Part shown: positions 52,472 through 61,418 of the stretch, piece by piece
Layout: every line of letters begins with the position of its first letter
Position numbering within the stretch: the first letter of the stretch is position 1
Origin: Alphaproteobacteria bacterium
Lineage (GTDB): Bacteria > Pseudomonadota > Alphaproteobacteria > Rhizobiales > OSC116
Direction of reading: 5' to 3'
Assembly (NCBI GenBank): GCA_002400495.2
Contig: NVQL02000074.1
Span: 1-64,000, forward strand
DNA: 64,000 nucleotides
The notes under the pieces: model-generated
Database searches by the model: none
The model's input: the letters and a program-made list of their open reading frames with translations, nothing else
What the model was told of the DNA's origin: nothing
Translations under genes and position numbers: made by a program

Positions 52472-53319
52472 TGATTATTTTAAAGAAACTTCTGAAACGC
52501 AAATTAGCTGTATTTGGTTTAATCATCATCTTCACTGCTATCATTTTAGCGATTTTCGCACCCATTATTGCACCATTTTCGCCAAACGAACAGTTTTTTG
52601 ATGGCCTAACCATAGAAGGCGCCCCGCTCGGCCCAGAAGCTGGCTTTTTACTCGGCACAGATCTGCTTGGCCGCGATTTACTGTCACGTATCATTCATGG
52701 CAGCCGAACGTCATTGGTCATAGGCGTGGTTGCCAATGGCGTTGCCGTATTCATTGGCGCATTTGTCGGCATTGTGGCAGGTTATTTCAGAGGTTGGATA
52801 GGCAGCGTATTAATGCGTATTACTGATTTAATGATGGCATTCCCTGCCCTCCTATTAGCCATTGTTTTAGCGGCGATATTCCAACCAAGCATCTGGATTG
52901 TCGCCATGGTGATTGCCATGGTAAATTGGGTGCAGGTCGCCCGTATTATGTATGCTGAAACAATTTCACTTTCAGAACGTGAATTTATCGATGCCGAACG
53001 CTCGCTCGGCGCTTCTAGAATCCGAATATTATTCAAACACATCACACCACATTTAATCCCTTCGCTTATCGTTTTTGGCACATTGGGCATTTCAACCACC
53101 GTATTGCTCGAAGCCACACTAAGTTATTTAGGTGTTGGCGTACAACCGCCTATCCCAAGTTGGGGCAATATAATTTTTGAAAACCAAACCTATTTCGCCA
53201 CCGCACCTTGGTTGGTAGCTTTTCCGGGCATTGCAATTGTAACACTGGCCTTGGCATTTAATTTGGTAGGCGATGCATTGCGCGAAATTTTAGACCCAAC
53301 CATGAAAGGAAGATCATAA
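52471..53319 (+). CDS. Dipeptide-type ABC importer permease (DppC type)
   Basis: The 282-residue membrane protein has the N-terminal helix, periplasmic L-L-G-T-D-L-L-G-R-D-L-L motif and R-S-L-G-A-S-R-I-R-I-L coupling loop of DppC/OppC permeases. It begins with GTG at 52471, one base overlapping the amiR stop, with AGAAGG about 8 bp upstream. It forms a channel with the following DppB-type permease. The order permease C before permease B, then the binding protein, is unlike classic dpp operons. It probably imports the substrate of the downstream amidase or of AmiC. Confidence 0.92.
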   Translation: MIILKKLLKRKLAVFGLIIIFTAIILAIFAPIIAPFSPNEQFFDGLTIEGAPLGPEAGFLLGTDLLGRDLLSRIIHGSRTSLVIGVVANGVAVFIGAFVGIVAGYFRGWIGSVLMRITDLMMAFPALLLAIVLAAIFQPSIWIVAMVIAMVNWVQVARIMYAETISLSEREFIDAERSLGASRIRILFKHITPHLIPSLIVFGTLGISTTVLLEATLSYLGVGVQPPIPSWGNIIFENQTYFATAPWLVAFPGIAIVTLALAFNLVGDALREILDPTMKGRS

Positions 53320-54239
53320 TGATTGGCTTTCTTTCACGCCGCGTATTTGAATCTGCCCTCATATTGATCGGCATCACATTCATAACATTTCTATTGTTAT
53401 TTGTACTGCCTGCCGACCCTGTCAGGCAAATCGCTGGGCGAAGCGCAACACCAGAAGTCATTGCCAACATTCGCCATCAATTGGGCTTAGATTTGCCATT
53501 TTACCAGCAATATTGGCGCTATTTCGTCAACCTTTTACAAGGTGATTTTGGCCGTTCCTATTTACAAAAATCCGAAGTCGCAGAATTAATTAAAGCGCGG
53601 CTACCCGCCAGCCTACTTCTCATGGCAGCAGGCATATTTGCCGAATTGCTAATCGGCCTCGCAATGGGCATTATCTCCAGCCTAAGACGCGGTGGCAAAA
53701 CCGACAATATCTTAATGGTCGTTTCATTCGTCGGCGTATCAGCCCCACAATTTGCAGTCGGCATTCTCATGCTTTATTTCTTTGCAGTTAAATTGGCTTG
53801 GTTCCCCATTGGCGGCTATGGCACATGGCAACATTTAGTCTTACCCGCCCTTACCATGGGTTTCATGGGCGCAGGTTGGTATTCTCGTATGATGCGCTCT
53901 TCCATGCTCAATGTATTGGAACAAGATTTTATCCGCACCGCAAAAGCCAAAGGCCTAGGTAAACTTAAAGTAATTATGCGCCACGCCGTTCCCAATGCCA
54001 TCTTACCGATTATCGCCATGATTGGCATTGATATTGGCCTTTTTGTCAGCGGTATGATTGTGGTTGAATCAGTATTTGGCTGGCCGGGCATCGGTCAATT
54101 GGCTTGGCAGGCCATTCAGCGCGTCGACATTCCCATCATCATGGGCGTCACTTTAGTTGCGGCTTTTTTTATCGTCATCGGCAATTTTATTGCAGACGTC
54201 ATTTCAATTTTTGTAGACCCACGAATTAAATTGAAATGA
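53319..54239 (+). CDS. Dipeptide-type ABC importer permease (DppB type)
   Basis: The 306-residue protein has the DppB-type N-terminal helix, P-A-D-P-V-R motif, and R-T-A-K-A-K-G-L-G coupling region near residue 205. Five to six helices are expected. Its start overlaps the upstream permease stop by one base. It combines with the DppC-type protein for import. An intergenic gap of about 60 bp, with the palindrome AATGCAATTGCATT at 54253-54266, follows before the binding-protein gene. Confidence 0.92.
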   Translation: MIGFLSRRVFESALILIGITFITFLLLFVLPADPVRQIAGRSATPEVIANIRHQLGLDLPFYQQYWRYFVNLLQGDFGRSYLQKSEVAELIKARLPASLLLMAAGIFAELLIGLAMGIISSLRRGGKTDNILMVVSFVGVSAPQFAVGILMLYFFAVKLAWFPIGGYGTWQHLVLPALTMGFMGAGWYSRMMRSSMLNVLEQDFIRTAKAKGLGKLKVIMRHAVPNAILPIIAMIGIDIGLFVSGMIVVESVFGWPGIGQLAWQAIQRVDIPIIMGVTLVAAFFIVIGNFIADVISIFVDPRIKLK

Positions 54240-54301
54240 CAATATTGTTGTGAATGCAATTGCATTTTCAATGTTTTTTATAATCTAACGGAGGAATGAA
54301 A

Positions 54302-55921
54302 ATGAAAAATTGGTTAAAACTAACTGTGGCTTCTGCGGCTATTCTAGCAGTAAGCACCACAGCTTTCGCGGCCGAAAACCACGGCGGCTCTATCATCGTA
54401 ACTTATAAGGACGATGTATCAACATTAGACCCAGCTATTGGCTATGACTGGCAGAATTGGTCAATGATCAAAAGCCTGTTTAGCTCCTTGCTCGACTATG
54501 AACCGGGCACAACAAATTTGGTAAACGATTTAGCCGAAAGCTATGAGATTTCACCAGATGGTTTGGTTTATACGTTCAAAATCATGAAAGGCGTAAAATT
54601 CCACAATGGTCGTGAGATGGTGGCTTCAGACATTAAATATTCACTAGACCGCGTCTCAAACCCCAAAACTTTAAGCCCGGGCGCTGGCTTTTTTGCATCC
54701 ATTAAAGGTTTTGACGAAGTGTCAGGCGGCACAGCTGAAAACCTATCAGGCGTCGAAGTTGTCGATGATTACACAGTAAAAATCACCCTCGCCCGCCCAG
54801 ACGCAACTTTCCTCCATGTGATGGCCTTGAATTTTGCATCCATTGTGCCCAAAGAGGCTGTCGAAGAATTTGGTGAAGATTTCGGCACTCATCCAGTTGG
54901 CACAGGTGCATATAAAATGACCGAATGGACACGCGGCCAACATTTAACCTTTGAAGCCAATAAGGATTATTATGATTCAAACTTGCCGTATTTGGACAAA
55001 ATTACCTTTGAAGTGGGTCAAGAACCAATTGTTGCCCTATTGCGCTTAGAGCGTGGTGAAGTTGACATTGCTGGTGATGGCATTCCACCTGCAAAATTTC
55101 TATCCATTAAAAATGATCCTGACTATGCCGATCAAATTGTTGAAGGTGATCAACTACATACAGGCTATATCACCCTAAACGTAAAAATGAAGCCGTTCGA
55201 TAACATATTGGTGCGTAAAGCCGTTGCCATGGCAGTCAATAAAGACCGCATCATCCGCATGATTAATGGCCGAGCCGTTGCCGCAAACCAACCGCTACCA
55301 CCATTAATGCCAGGTTGGGATGAAAATTACCAAGGTCAAGATTTTGATGTCGATGCCGCCAAAAAACTCATGGCAGAAGCAGGCATGGCAGACGGGTTCA
55401 CCACAGAGCTCTATGTTGCCAATACTGACCCACAACCACGTATTGCCCAAGCCATTCAACAAGATCTATCAGCAATTGGCATTACAGTCGAAATTAGATC
55501 ATTAGCGCAAGCCAATGTAATTGCCGCGGGTGGCGAAATTGATCAAGCCCCTATGGTTTGGTCTGGTGGCATGGCATGGATTGCCGACTTCCCAGATCCA
55601 TCAAACTTCTATGGCCCAATCTTAGGCTGTAGCGGCGCGGTTAAAGGTGGTTGGAACTGGTCTTGGTATTGTAACGAAGACCTAGACAAACGCGCAATCC
55701 TAGCTGACGCAATGGCTTCTCCAGAGCAAGCCGAAGCAAGAATTGCAGAATGGAAAGCCATCTTCACCGAGATTCAGGACGATGTGCCGTGGGTTCCCGT
55801 GTTTAACGAAAGACGCTTCACCATTCGTTCAAGCCGTTTAGAAGGTCCTGCTGGTATTTTTGTAGATCCAGTGCATATCCCAGTGCATTACGATTATGTT
55901 CGTATTAAGGATGGTCAATAA
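54302..55921 (+). CDS. Family 5 extracellular solute-binding protein
   Basis: The 539-residue protein has a signal peptide (MKNWLKLTVASAAILAVSTTAFA). Family-5 motifs: D-V-S-T-L-D-P-A-I-G, L-A-E-S-Y-E-I-S-P-D-G-L-V-Y-T-F near 80, and G-V-K-F-H-N-G-R near 105. It is the periplasmic receptor of the importer. ATG at 54302 has GGAGG 7 bp upstream; the ATG at 54296 lies against that site. It occurs after the permeases, and no stem-loop follows; the amidase starts 1 bp after its stop. It may bind a short peptide, a glutathione-like compound or another amide. Confidence 0.92.
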   Translation: MKNWLKLTVASAAILAVSTTAFAAENHGGSIIVTYKDDVSTLDPAIGYDWQNWSMIKSLFSSLLDYEPGTTNLVNDLAESYEISPDGLVYTFKIMKGVKFHNGREMVASDIKYSLDRVSNPKTLSPGAGFFASIKGFDEVSGGTAENLSGVEVVDDYTVKITLARPDATFLHVMALNFASIVPKEAVEEFGEDFGTHPVGTGAYKMTEWTRGQHLTFEANKDYYDSNLPYLDKITFEVGQEPIVALLRLERGEVDIAGDGIPPAKFLSIKNDPDYADQIVEGDQLHTGYITLNVKMKPFDNILVRKAVAMAVNKDRIIRMINGRAVAANQPLPPLMPGWDENYQGQDFDVDAAKKLMAEAGMADGFTTELYVANTDPQPRIAQAIQQDLSAIGITVEIRSLAQANVIAAGGEIDQAPMVWSGGMAWIADFPDPSNFYGPILGCSGAVKGGWNWSWYCNEDLDKRAILADAMASPEQAEARIAEWKAIFTEIQDDVPWVPVFNERRFTIRSSRLEGPAGIFVDPVHIPVHYDYVRIKDGQ

Positions 55922-55922
55922 T

Positions 55923-56867
55923 ATGTGCAGAAATTGTGACTATACAATACATAGTGCACAGCATCATTTTGGGTGGGATCATTCGATCCCGCCCGTACAA
56001 ACGGTTGCGCCGGGATCGACCATTCATTTTGAATGTGTCGATTCAAGCGCTGGCCAATTGACTGCAAATTCAACCGTACAAGATGTTGTGGATTTAGATT
56101 TTGGTAAAATAAACCCAGTAACAGGGCCCATTTATATCGATGGCGCAAAACCTGGTGATGTGGTCAAAATTACCATGGAACAGTTTGAACCATCAGGTTT
56201 CGGCTGGACAGCAAATATCCCGGGTTTTGGCCTGCTTGCTGATCAATTTACCGAAGCTGCCTTGCATATTTGGAAATATGATCCATCAACCATGCAACCT
56301 TCATTATTTGGCCCGGGCGGCCAAGTACCACTCAAACCTTTTTGCGGCACATTAGGTTTGGCACCTGCCGAAGCGGGCAATCATTCCATCGTACCGCCGC
56401 GCAATGTAGGTGGCAATATGGACATTCGCGACCTAAGTGTCGGCACCGAATTATATCTACCAGTCGAGGTTGATGGCGGGTTATTCTCCGTCGGCGATAC
56501 CCACGCCGCTCAAGGCGATGGCGAAGTTTGCGGCACCGCAATTGAAAGCCCCATGAACGTAACGATTAAGCTGGATTTGATTAAAGACACGCCTTTAAAA
56601 ATGCCACGCTTTACCACACCAGGCCCCGTCACCAACCATCTAGACGCCAAGGGTTATGAAGTGACCACTGGCATCGGCGCTGACCTATATCAAGGCTCAA
56701 GAATTGCCGTTGAGCAAATGGTTGAGCTGCTGTCGCATCGCTACAATATGAATGCTGTCGATGCCTATATGTTATGTTCTGTATGTGGCGACTTACGAAT
56801 AAGCGAAATTGTCGACCAACCCAATTGGCTCGTTTCATTTTATTTCCCGCGCGTAGTTTTAGGTTAA
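55923..56867 (+). CDS. fmdA: Acetamidase/formamidase family enzyme
   Basis: The 314-residue protein matches the FmdA/AmdA acetamidase-formamidase family. It shows H-H-F-G-W-D near residue 15, a central V-P-P-R-N-V-G-G-N-M-D-I-R and G-D-T-H-A-A-Q-G-D-G-E-V-C-G. These enzymes hydrolyse short amides to carboxylate and ammonia. ATG at 55923 (MCRNCD) follows the binding-protein stop directly; earlier starts overlap the binding-protein gene. The N-terminal C-x-x-C is unusual. It fits an amide-inducible operon with AmiC/AmiR: the importer would deliver an amide which the enzyme splits for nitrogen. Substrate not proven. Confidence 0.88.
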   Translation: MCRNCDYTIHSAQHHFGWDHSIPPVQTVAPGSTIHFECVDSSAGQLTANSTVQDVVDLDFGKINPVTGPIYIDGAKPGDVVKITMEQFEPSGFGWTANIPGFGLLADQFTEAALHIWKYDPSTMQPSLFGPGGQVPLKPFCGTLGLAPAEAGNHSIVPPRNVGGNMDIRDLSVGTELYLPVEVDGGLFSVGDTHAAQGDGEVCGTAIESPMNVTIKLDLIKDTPLKMPRFTTPGPVTNHLDAKGYEVTTGIGADLYQGSRIAVEQMVELLSHRYNMNAVDAYMLCSVCGDLRISEIVDQPNWLVSFYFPRVVLG

Positions 56868-56886
56868 ATTGAGAGTATATAGACAT

Positions 56887-58644
56887 ATGAATCAACAGGT
56901 TAAACCGATACTAGACATCAAGAACCTCACCACACAAGTCAATACCGAGTTTGGTGCCAAAACCTTGATCGACAATATATCTCTATCGCTATTCCCGCAA
57001 GAAACATTGTGTATAGCAGGCGAGTCTGGTTCTGGCAAATCGGTAACAGCCCTCTCGGTAATGGGGCTTTTACCACCAGCAGCTCGCATCACCAATGGTG
57101 CGCTACTTCTAAATGGGGAAAACCTTCTAACATATAATGAACGCCAAATGCAGCGCATTCGGGGTGGTGACATTGCGATGATTTTCCAAGAACCAATGAC
57201 ATCGCTTAACCCATTAATGACCATCGGCAGCCAACTTTCAGAAGCCATCTCCGCACATAATTCACTGTTTGGAAGTGCCACCAAGCAACGCGCATTAGAA
57301 CTAATGGATGCAGTGCGATTGTCCGAAGGCAAGATGCGCTTAAAACAATATCCGCATGAATTATCAGGCGGCATGCGCCAGCGGGTGATGATCGCCATGG
57401 CACTGGTTAGCAACCCAAAGGTTTTAATTGCAGATGAACCAACCACAGCTTTAGACGTCACCGTTCAAGCGCAAATATTGGCTTTAATGAATGAATTAAA
57501 GGCCGATTTTGGCACGTCTATCATTCTAATCACCCACGATATGGGCGTGGTTGCAGAAATGGCCGATCGAGTGGCGGTCATGAAAGACGGCAAGGTGATC
57601 GAAACCAGCCCAGTGGATCAGCTTTTTGCAGCGCCCAAAAAGCAATATACCCAAACCTTATTGGCCGCCGTGCCGCTGCTTGGCCAAAAAAAAGGCCAAC
57701 CTGTTATCTTGCCCAACGCTGAACAGCCGCCAATTCTGAGTGTAAAAGATTTAACCGTTAGGTATGACATTAAAGGCGGCTTATTGCAGCGCGCGACCAA
57801 CCGCGTGCATGCGGTTGAAAAGGTTAGTTTTAATCTGTTTAAAGGCGAAACTTTTTCTCTAGTTGGCGAGAGTGGCTGTGGCAAGTCCACCATCGGCAAA
57901 TCTATCGTCAACCTGACATCTTGGCAGGGCAGCATCAACATTGACGGCCAAGAAATCAACGGACTTCCTACCAAACAAATGAACCCAATAAGGCAAAAAA
58001 TTCAACTCATATTTCAAGACCCAGGCGCTGCCTTAAACCCGCGAATGACAGTTGGTGATTTGGTCGGCGAACCCCTGCTCATTCACAAGATCGCTTCAGG
58101 TTCGGAAGTAGAAGATAGAGTGGCTGATTTATTCACCAAGGTTGGGCTTAGCCCTGAAATGATGACCCGCCATCCACACGAATTCTCTGGCGGGCAACGT
58201 CAACGAATCTGCATTGCGCGGGCTTTGTGCCTAAATCCCAAAGTGATCATTGCCGATGAATCTTTATCGGCATTAGATGTATCCGTGCAAAAACAAGTTA
58301 TTGAGTTATTACAACAATTACAAGATGAAATGAATTTAAGCTATTTATTCATTTCGCATGATATGGCAGTGGTGGAGCAAATTAGCCACAGAGTAGCGGT
58401 TATGTATTTAGGCCAGATTGTAGAGACAGGCACGCGAGCCCAGATTTTTGAAAACCCCCAGCACATCTATACCAAAAGATTATTAAACGCCGTGCCAATT
58501 GCTGACCCAACAAAGCGGCACGCACGCACTTTAATTCAAAATGAAGAAATCCCCAGCCCAATACATGATTTGAAATATATCCCCCAAATAAATGAATATT
58601 CTGAGATCAGCAAAGGGCATTTTGTTGCAACATACCAAAATTGA
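56887..58644 (+). CDS. Fused double ABC ATPase of the dipeptide-type importer (DppD-DppF)
   Basis: The 585-residue protein carries two complete ABC modules: Walker A GESGSGKS near residue 43 and GESGCGKS near 330, signatures LSGGMRQR and FSGGQRQR, and Walker B L-I-A-D-E-P and I-I-A-D-E-S. The second Walker B has Ser in place of Pro after the catalytic Glu. The fusion replaces separate D and F ATPases and is like GsiA/YejF-type proteins. ATG at 56887 is chosen over a longer frame that lacks a good site. It ends the AmiC-AmiR operon, 5 bp from the convergent AGE gene. Confidence 0.93.
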   Translation: MNQQVKPILDIKNLTTQVNTEFGAKTLIDNISLSLFPQETLCIAGESGSGKSVTALSVMGLLPPAARITNGALLLNGENLLTYNERQMQRIRGGDIAMIFQEPMTSLNPLMTIGSQLSEAISAHNSLFGSATKQRALELMDAVRLSEGKMRLKQYPHELSGGMRQRVMIAMALVSNPKVLIADEPTTALDVTVQAQILALMNELKADFGTSIILITHDMGVVAEMADRVAVMKDGKVIETSPVDQLFAAPKKQYTQTLLAAVPLLGQKKGQPVILPNAEQPPILSVKDLTVRYDIKGGLLQRATNRVHAVEKVSFNLFKGETFSLVGESGCGKSTIGKSIVNLTSWQGSINIDGQEINGLPTKQMNPIRQKIQLIFQDPGAALNPRMTVGDLVGEPLLIHKIASGSEVEDRVADLFTKVGLSPEMMTRHPHEFSGGQRQRICIARALCLNPKVIIADESLSALDVSVQKQVIELLQQLQDEMNLSYLFISHDMAVVEQISHRVAVMYLGQIVETGTRAQIFENPQHIYTKRLLNAVPIADPTKRHARTLIQNEEIPSPIHDLKYIPQINEYSEISKGHFVATYQN

Positions 58645-58649
58645 CAATT

Positions 58650-59870
58650 TTACAATTTCAAGATGCCTTTAATTCCTTCATAATGCCGAGACACACCATC
58701 ATGCAACGGAAACAAATCAGCTTGAAGCGCGTGATAAATATCAGGCTTACCAATAAACTGCTTTTCGCAAGGTAAATTATCGTCATCTATTTCTGGTATC
58801 CAACCGCCGTGTTCGCTATCAACAAAACATTCAAACGCAAAATCCCACAACTTGTCATACCAAACCTGATCAGCTTCTGTTCCGCCAAGTTTGAGCAATG
58901 TTGCCACCGCACCGATTGCTTCCGTCACAGGCCACCAATATCGGTCACTGACGTTAATATTGCCATCAAAATCAAGCGTATAGGCAAATCCGCCATTGGG
59001 TCTCCAAGCATCCTTCAACGCCGTTTCAATCAACGCACGGGCTTTTGCAACCGCGCCATCGTCTTTACGCCCACCTAAATCCCAAGCCTGAATCGCCAGT
59101 CGTCCTAATTCAAATGAATGCCCAGGAGTCGTGCCTTTCGGCCGAAACATTGGGTCACCTTCATAAGCCGCATCAACTTTCCAATCAGACGTATAATGCT
59201 CAGCCAATCGCCAATCACGCGAAGCACCTATTTTATCGACAAAAAAGCTCAAAATACGTTGCGCACAATCAAGATAAACCTGCTTCCCAGTCACTTCGAA
59301 TGCACTTAAATGCGCCTCAACACCATGCATATTGGCGTTCATCCCACGGTAATCTGAAAAACTAGTCCAATCGCGTCTAAATTCATCATGCATCAACCCT
59401 GCTTTTTCATCCCAAAACCGATCAGTAATAACTTCACTCACATCATCCAACAAACGGTCTGCATCAGGATGCCCAACAATTTTGGCACTAGAAGTTGCCA
59501 GCAAAACAAACATATGTCCATAAGCCAGTTTGTCAGTTTCAACCATCCCATCAGGTGTAAAAGACCAAATATACCCACCATTGACTTTATCTCGGTGATT
59601 TTCCCACAATGCCTTCATGCCAGCATCTATAATGTCATCACACCCTTCAACACCCGCCAACTTACCCAGAGCATAAGAATGTACCAGTCGGGTCGTAGTG
59701 ATCAACTCTTGCGCTTCACCTACCCTAACATTTCCCTCCCGAGATAAACTTGCAAAACCACCATCGCTAGACAGACTACGTTTAAAAAATTTGAACTGAG
59801 CCAATGCATCTATTTTCATGCGTTCACGAAGTTCATTTGAATGGAATGAAGAGGTTTGTTTAAAAGTCAT
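58650..59870 (-). CDS. AGE family (N-acylglucosamine 2-epimerase-type) isomerase
   Basis: The 406-residue (alpha/alpha)6-barrel protein has AGE features: R-G-M-N-A-N-M-H-G-V-E-A near 175, G-H-S-F-E-L-G-R-L near 250, and W-W-P-V-T-E-A near 315, containing the conserved His and Glu residues. Family members interconvert aldose and ketose sugars or epimerise N-acylhexosamines (mannose isomerase, YihS, cellobiose epimerase). Specificity is not readable. It is an isolated minus-strand gene, 5 bp from the convergent ATPase gene, and 124 bp from the nitroreductase end. It may extend the sugar catabolism of the window. Confidence 0.85.
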   Translation of the reverse strand: MTFKQTSSFHSNELRERMKIDALAQFKFFKRSLSSDGGFASLSREGNVRVGEAQELITTTRLVHSYALGKLAGVEGCDDIIDAGMKALWENHRDKVNGGYIWSFTPDGMVETDKLAYGHMFVLLATSSAKIVGHPDADRLLDDVSEVITDRFWDEKAGLMHDEFRRDWTSFSDYRGMNANMHGVEAHLSAFEVTGKQVYLDCAQRILSFFVDKIGASRDWRLAEHYTSDWKVDAAYEGDPMFRPKGTTPGHSFELGRLAIQAWDLGGRKDDGAVAKARALIETALKDAWRPNGGFAYTLDFDGNINVSDRYWWPVTEAIGAVATLLKLGGTEADQVWYDKLWDFAFECFVDSEHGGWIPEIDDDNLPCEKQFIGKPDIYHALQADLFPLHDGVSRHYEGIKGILKL

Positions 59871-59994
59871 TCTAGCGTTCTTACATATTAAAATTTATCA
59901 AATTTCAGTGACCTATCATGATCACACTTAAAGATCATAAGTGGCACATCTGCAGGTACATTGTCCATAACAATATGATGTCGACCAGCTAGGG

Positions 59995-60582
59995 TTATTT
60001 TGGTGACCAAATTGTAGTCAATGACGGCACATCTGGCCGCGGCCGATCTTTCGGTTTCTTAACTGGAGCAGTGCCCACATAGATAAAACCAGCCACTTGC
60101 TCGTCCGCTTCAATGCCCATAAATTTTTTCGATGGTGCATCAAACGAAAACCAATCCGATAACCATTGCGCCGAATAGCCCAAAGAATACGCCGCTTGCA
60201 ACAAATTAAAACACACCGCACCAGATGCCATAACTTGCTCCCATTCAGGCACATCTGTTTTAACTGGTTTTGAAATCACACCAATGCATAATGGCGCTTG
60301 AGTCAAACGATTACGCTCTTGTTTTTGCAGATTGCTACTAATACCAGCGATTAGCTCACCCCTTCGCTTGGCTAAAAATTCACCAATTTCCACCCCAACA
60401 GATTGCGGATAAATAATAAACCGCCACGGCGATAATTTGCCATGATCTGGCACCCGTGAAGCAATGGTCAGCATTTGCACAATCTCTTGCTCACTCGGCC
60501 CAGGTTCTGACAACTTGTCTTTGGTCACAGTGCGGCGTGTGGTCAGATAATCATAATATTGTTTTTGAAATTCAGTTTGCAT
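59995..60582 (-). CDS. Nitroreductase family protein (YdjA-like)
   Basis: The 195-residue FMN-dependent nitroreductase-like protein shows the T-T-R-R-T-V FMN phosphate region near residue 15, the S-R-V-P-D-H-G-K-L-S-P-W-R-F segment, and the C-terminal G-F-I-Y-V-G-T motif. It is similar in length to YdjA. It is 14 bp after the siderophore-type ATPase gene and could be co-transcribed with that operon. In that case it may use reduced flavin to free iron from a siderophore, but this is speculation; general roles in flavin redox are just as likely. Confidence 0.85.
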   Translation of the reverse strand: MQTEFQKQYYDYLTTRRTVTKDKLSEPGPSEQEIVQMLTIASRVPDHGKLSPWRFIIYPQSVGVEIGEFLAKRRGELIAGISSNLQKQERNRLTQAPLCIGVISKPVKTDVPEWEQVMASGAVCFNLLQAAYSLGYSAQWLSDWFSFDAPSKKFMGIEADEQVAGFIYVGTAPVKKPKDRPRPDVPSLTTIWSPK

Positions 60583-60596
60583 TTCTATCTTTCGGT

Positions 60597-61418
60597 TTAT
60601 TTAAGGTTGAGTATCGATTTATGTGACATAATAAACGGTGTGCCATGCACAGGATCTTCGATAATACTGGCTTCGACCCCAAATACACCGCGCAACAAAT
60701 CAACTGTCAAAACATCCCACGGCGCACCAGAAGTCACCACTTTGCCGTCATTTAGCACCACAATATGATCTGAAAATTGCGCCGCATGGTTTAAATCATG
60801 CAAAATCATCACAACAGTCATATTATCTTTTTTATTAAGCCCCTGTATCAATTCTAAAATCTCCAGCTGATGACCAATATCCAAATAAGTTGTCGGTTCA
60901 TCTAATGCCAAAATTTTAGTATTTTGTGCCAAAGTGAGTGCAATCCAAGCCCGCTGCCGCTCACCACCACTTAAGCTATCAACATCACGGTTTATATAGC
61001 GGCTTAACCCAACTTTATGAATGGATTGCTTAATGCCATCATGATCTTGCTGCTTGAGCATACCCAATGCCCCTACCCGCGCATAACAACCCTGCTCGAC
61101 CAAATCTTTTACACTCAAATTTGGTGGCGTAATTGGCTCTTGCGGCAAAATAGATAATTCTAAAGCCAGCTTTCGTGTGGTGAATTTGGCAATATCCTCA
61201 CCATTAATAATCACCTGCCCCCGCTGATAATTCAACAAGTTGGTGAACACCTTCATCATGGTTGATTTTCCGCAACCATTCGGGCCAATCAGCGTGGTAA
61301 TTTTGCCATGCTCAATCTCAATACCAGCCTGTTTTAAGATTTTCACTTTATCATAGCTAGCATCAATATTGCTGGCCGAGATTGCCGCAGTGCGCACGGG
61401 CTTAACACTTACATTCAT
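60597..61418 (-). CDS. Siderophore/iron(III) ABC importer ATPase (FecE/FepC type)
   Basis: The 273-residue ATPase has Walker A GPNGCGKST (about 45-53), signature LSGGERQR, Walker B I-L-A-L-D-E-P and the H-loop M-I-L-H-D-L. The FecE/FepC-type family couples to FecCD permeases for ferric siderophore, haem or cobalamin uptake. It overlaps the permease gene by 4 bp, so translation is coupled. It ends the transporter core, with the nitroreductase next. Substrate is most likely a ferric siderophore. Confidence 0.93.
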   Translation of the reverse strand: MNVSVKPVRTAAISASNIDASYDKVKILKQAGIEIEHGKITTLIGPNGCGKSTMMKVFTNLLNYQRGQVIINGEDIAKFTTRKLALELSILPQEPITPPNLSVKDLVEQGCYARVGALGMLKQQDHDGIKQSIHKVGLSRYINRDVDSLSGGERQRAWIALTLAQNTKILALDEPTTYLDIGHQLEILELIQGLNKKDNMTVVMILHDLNHAAQFSDHIVVLNDGKVVTSGAPWDVLTVDLLRGVFGVEASIIEDPVHGTPFIMSHKSILNLK

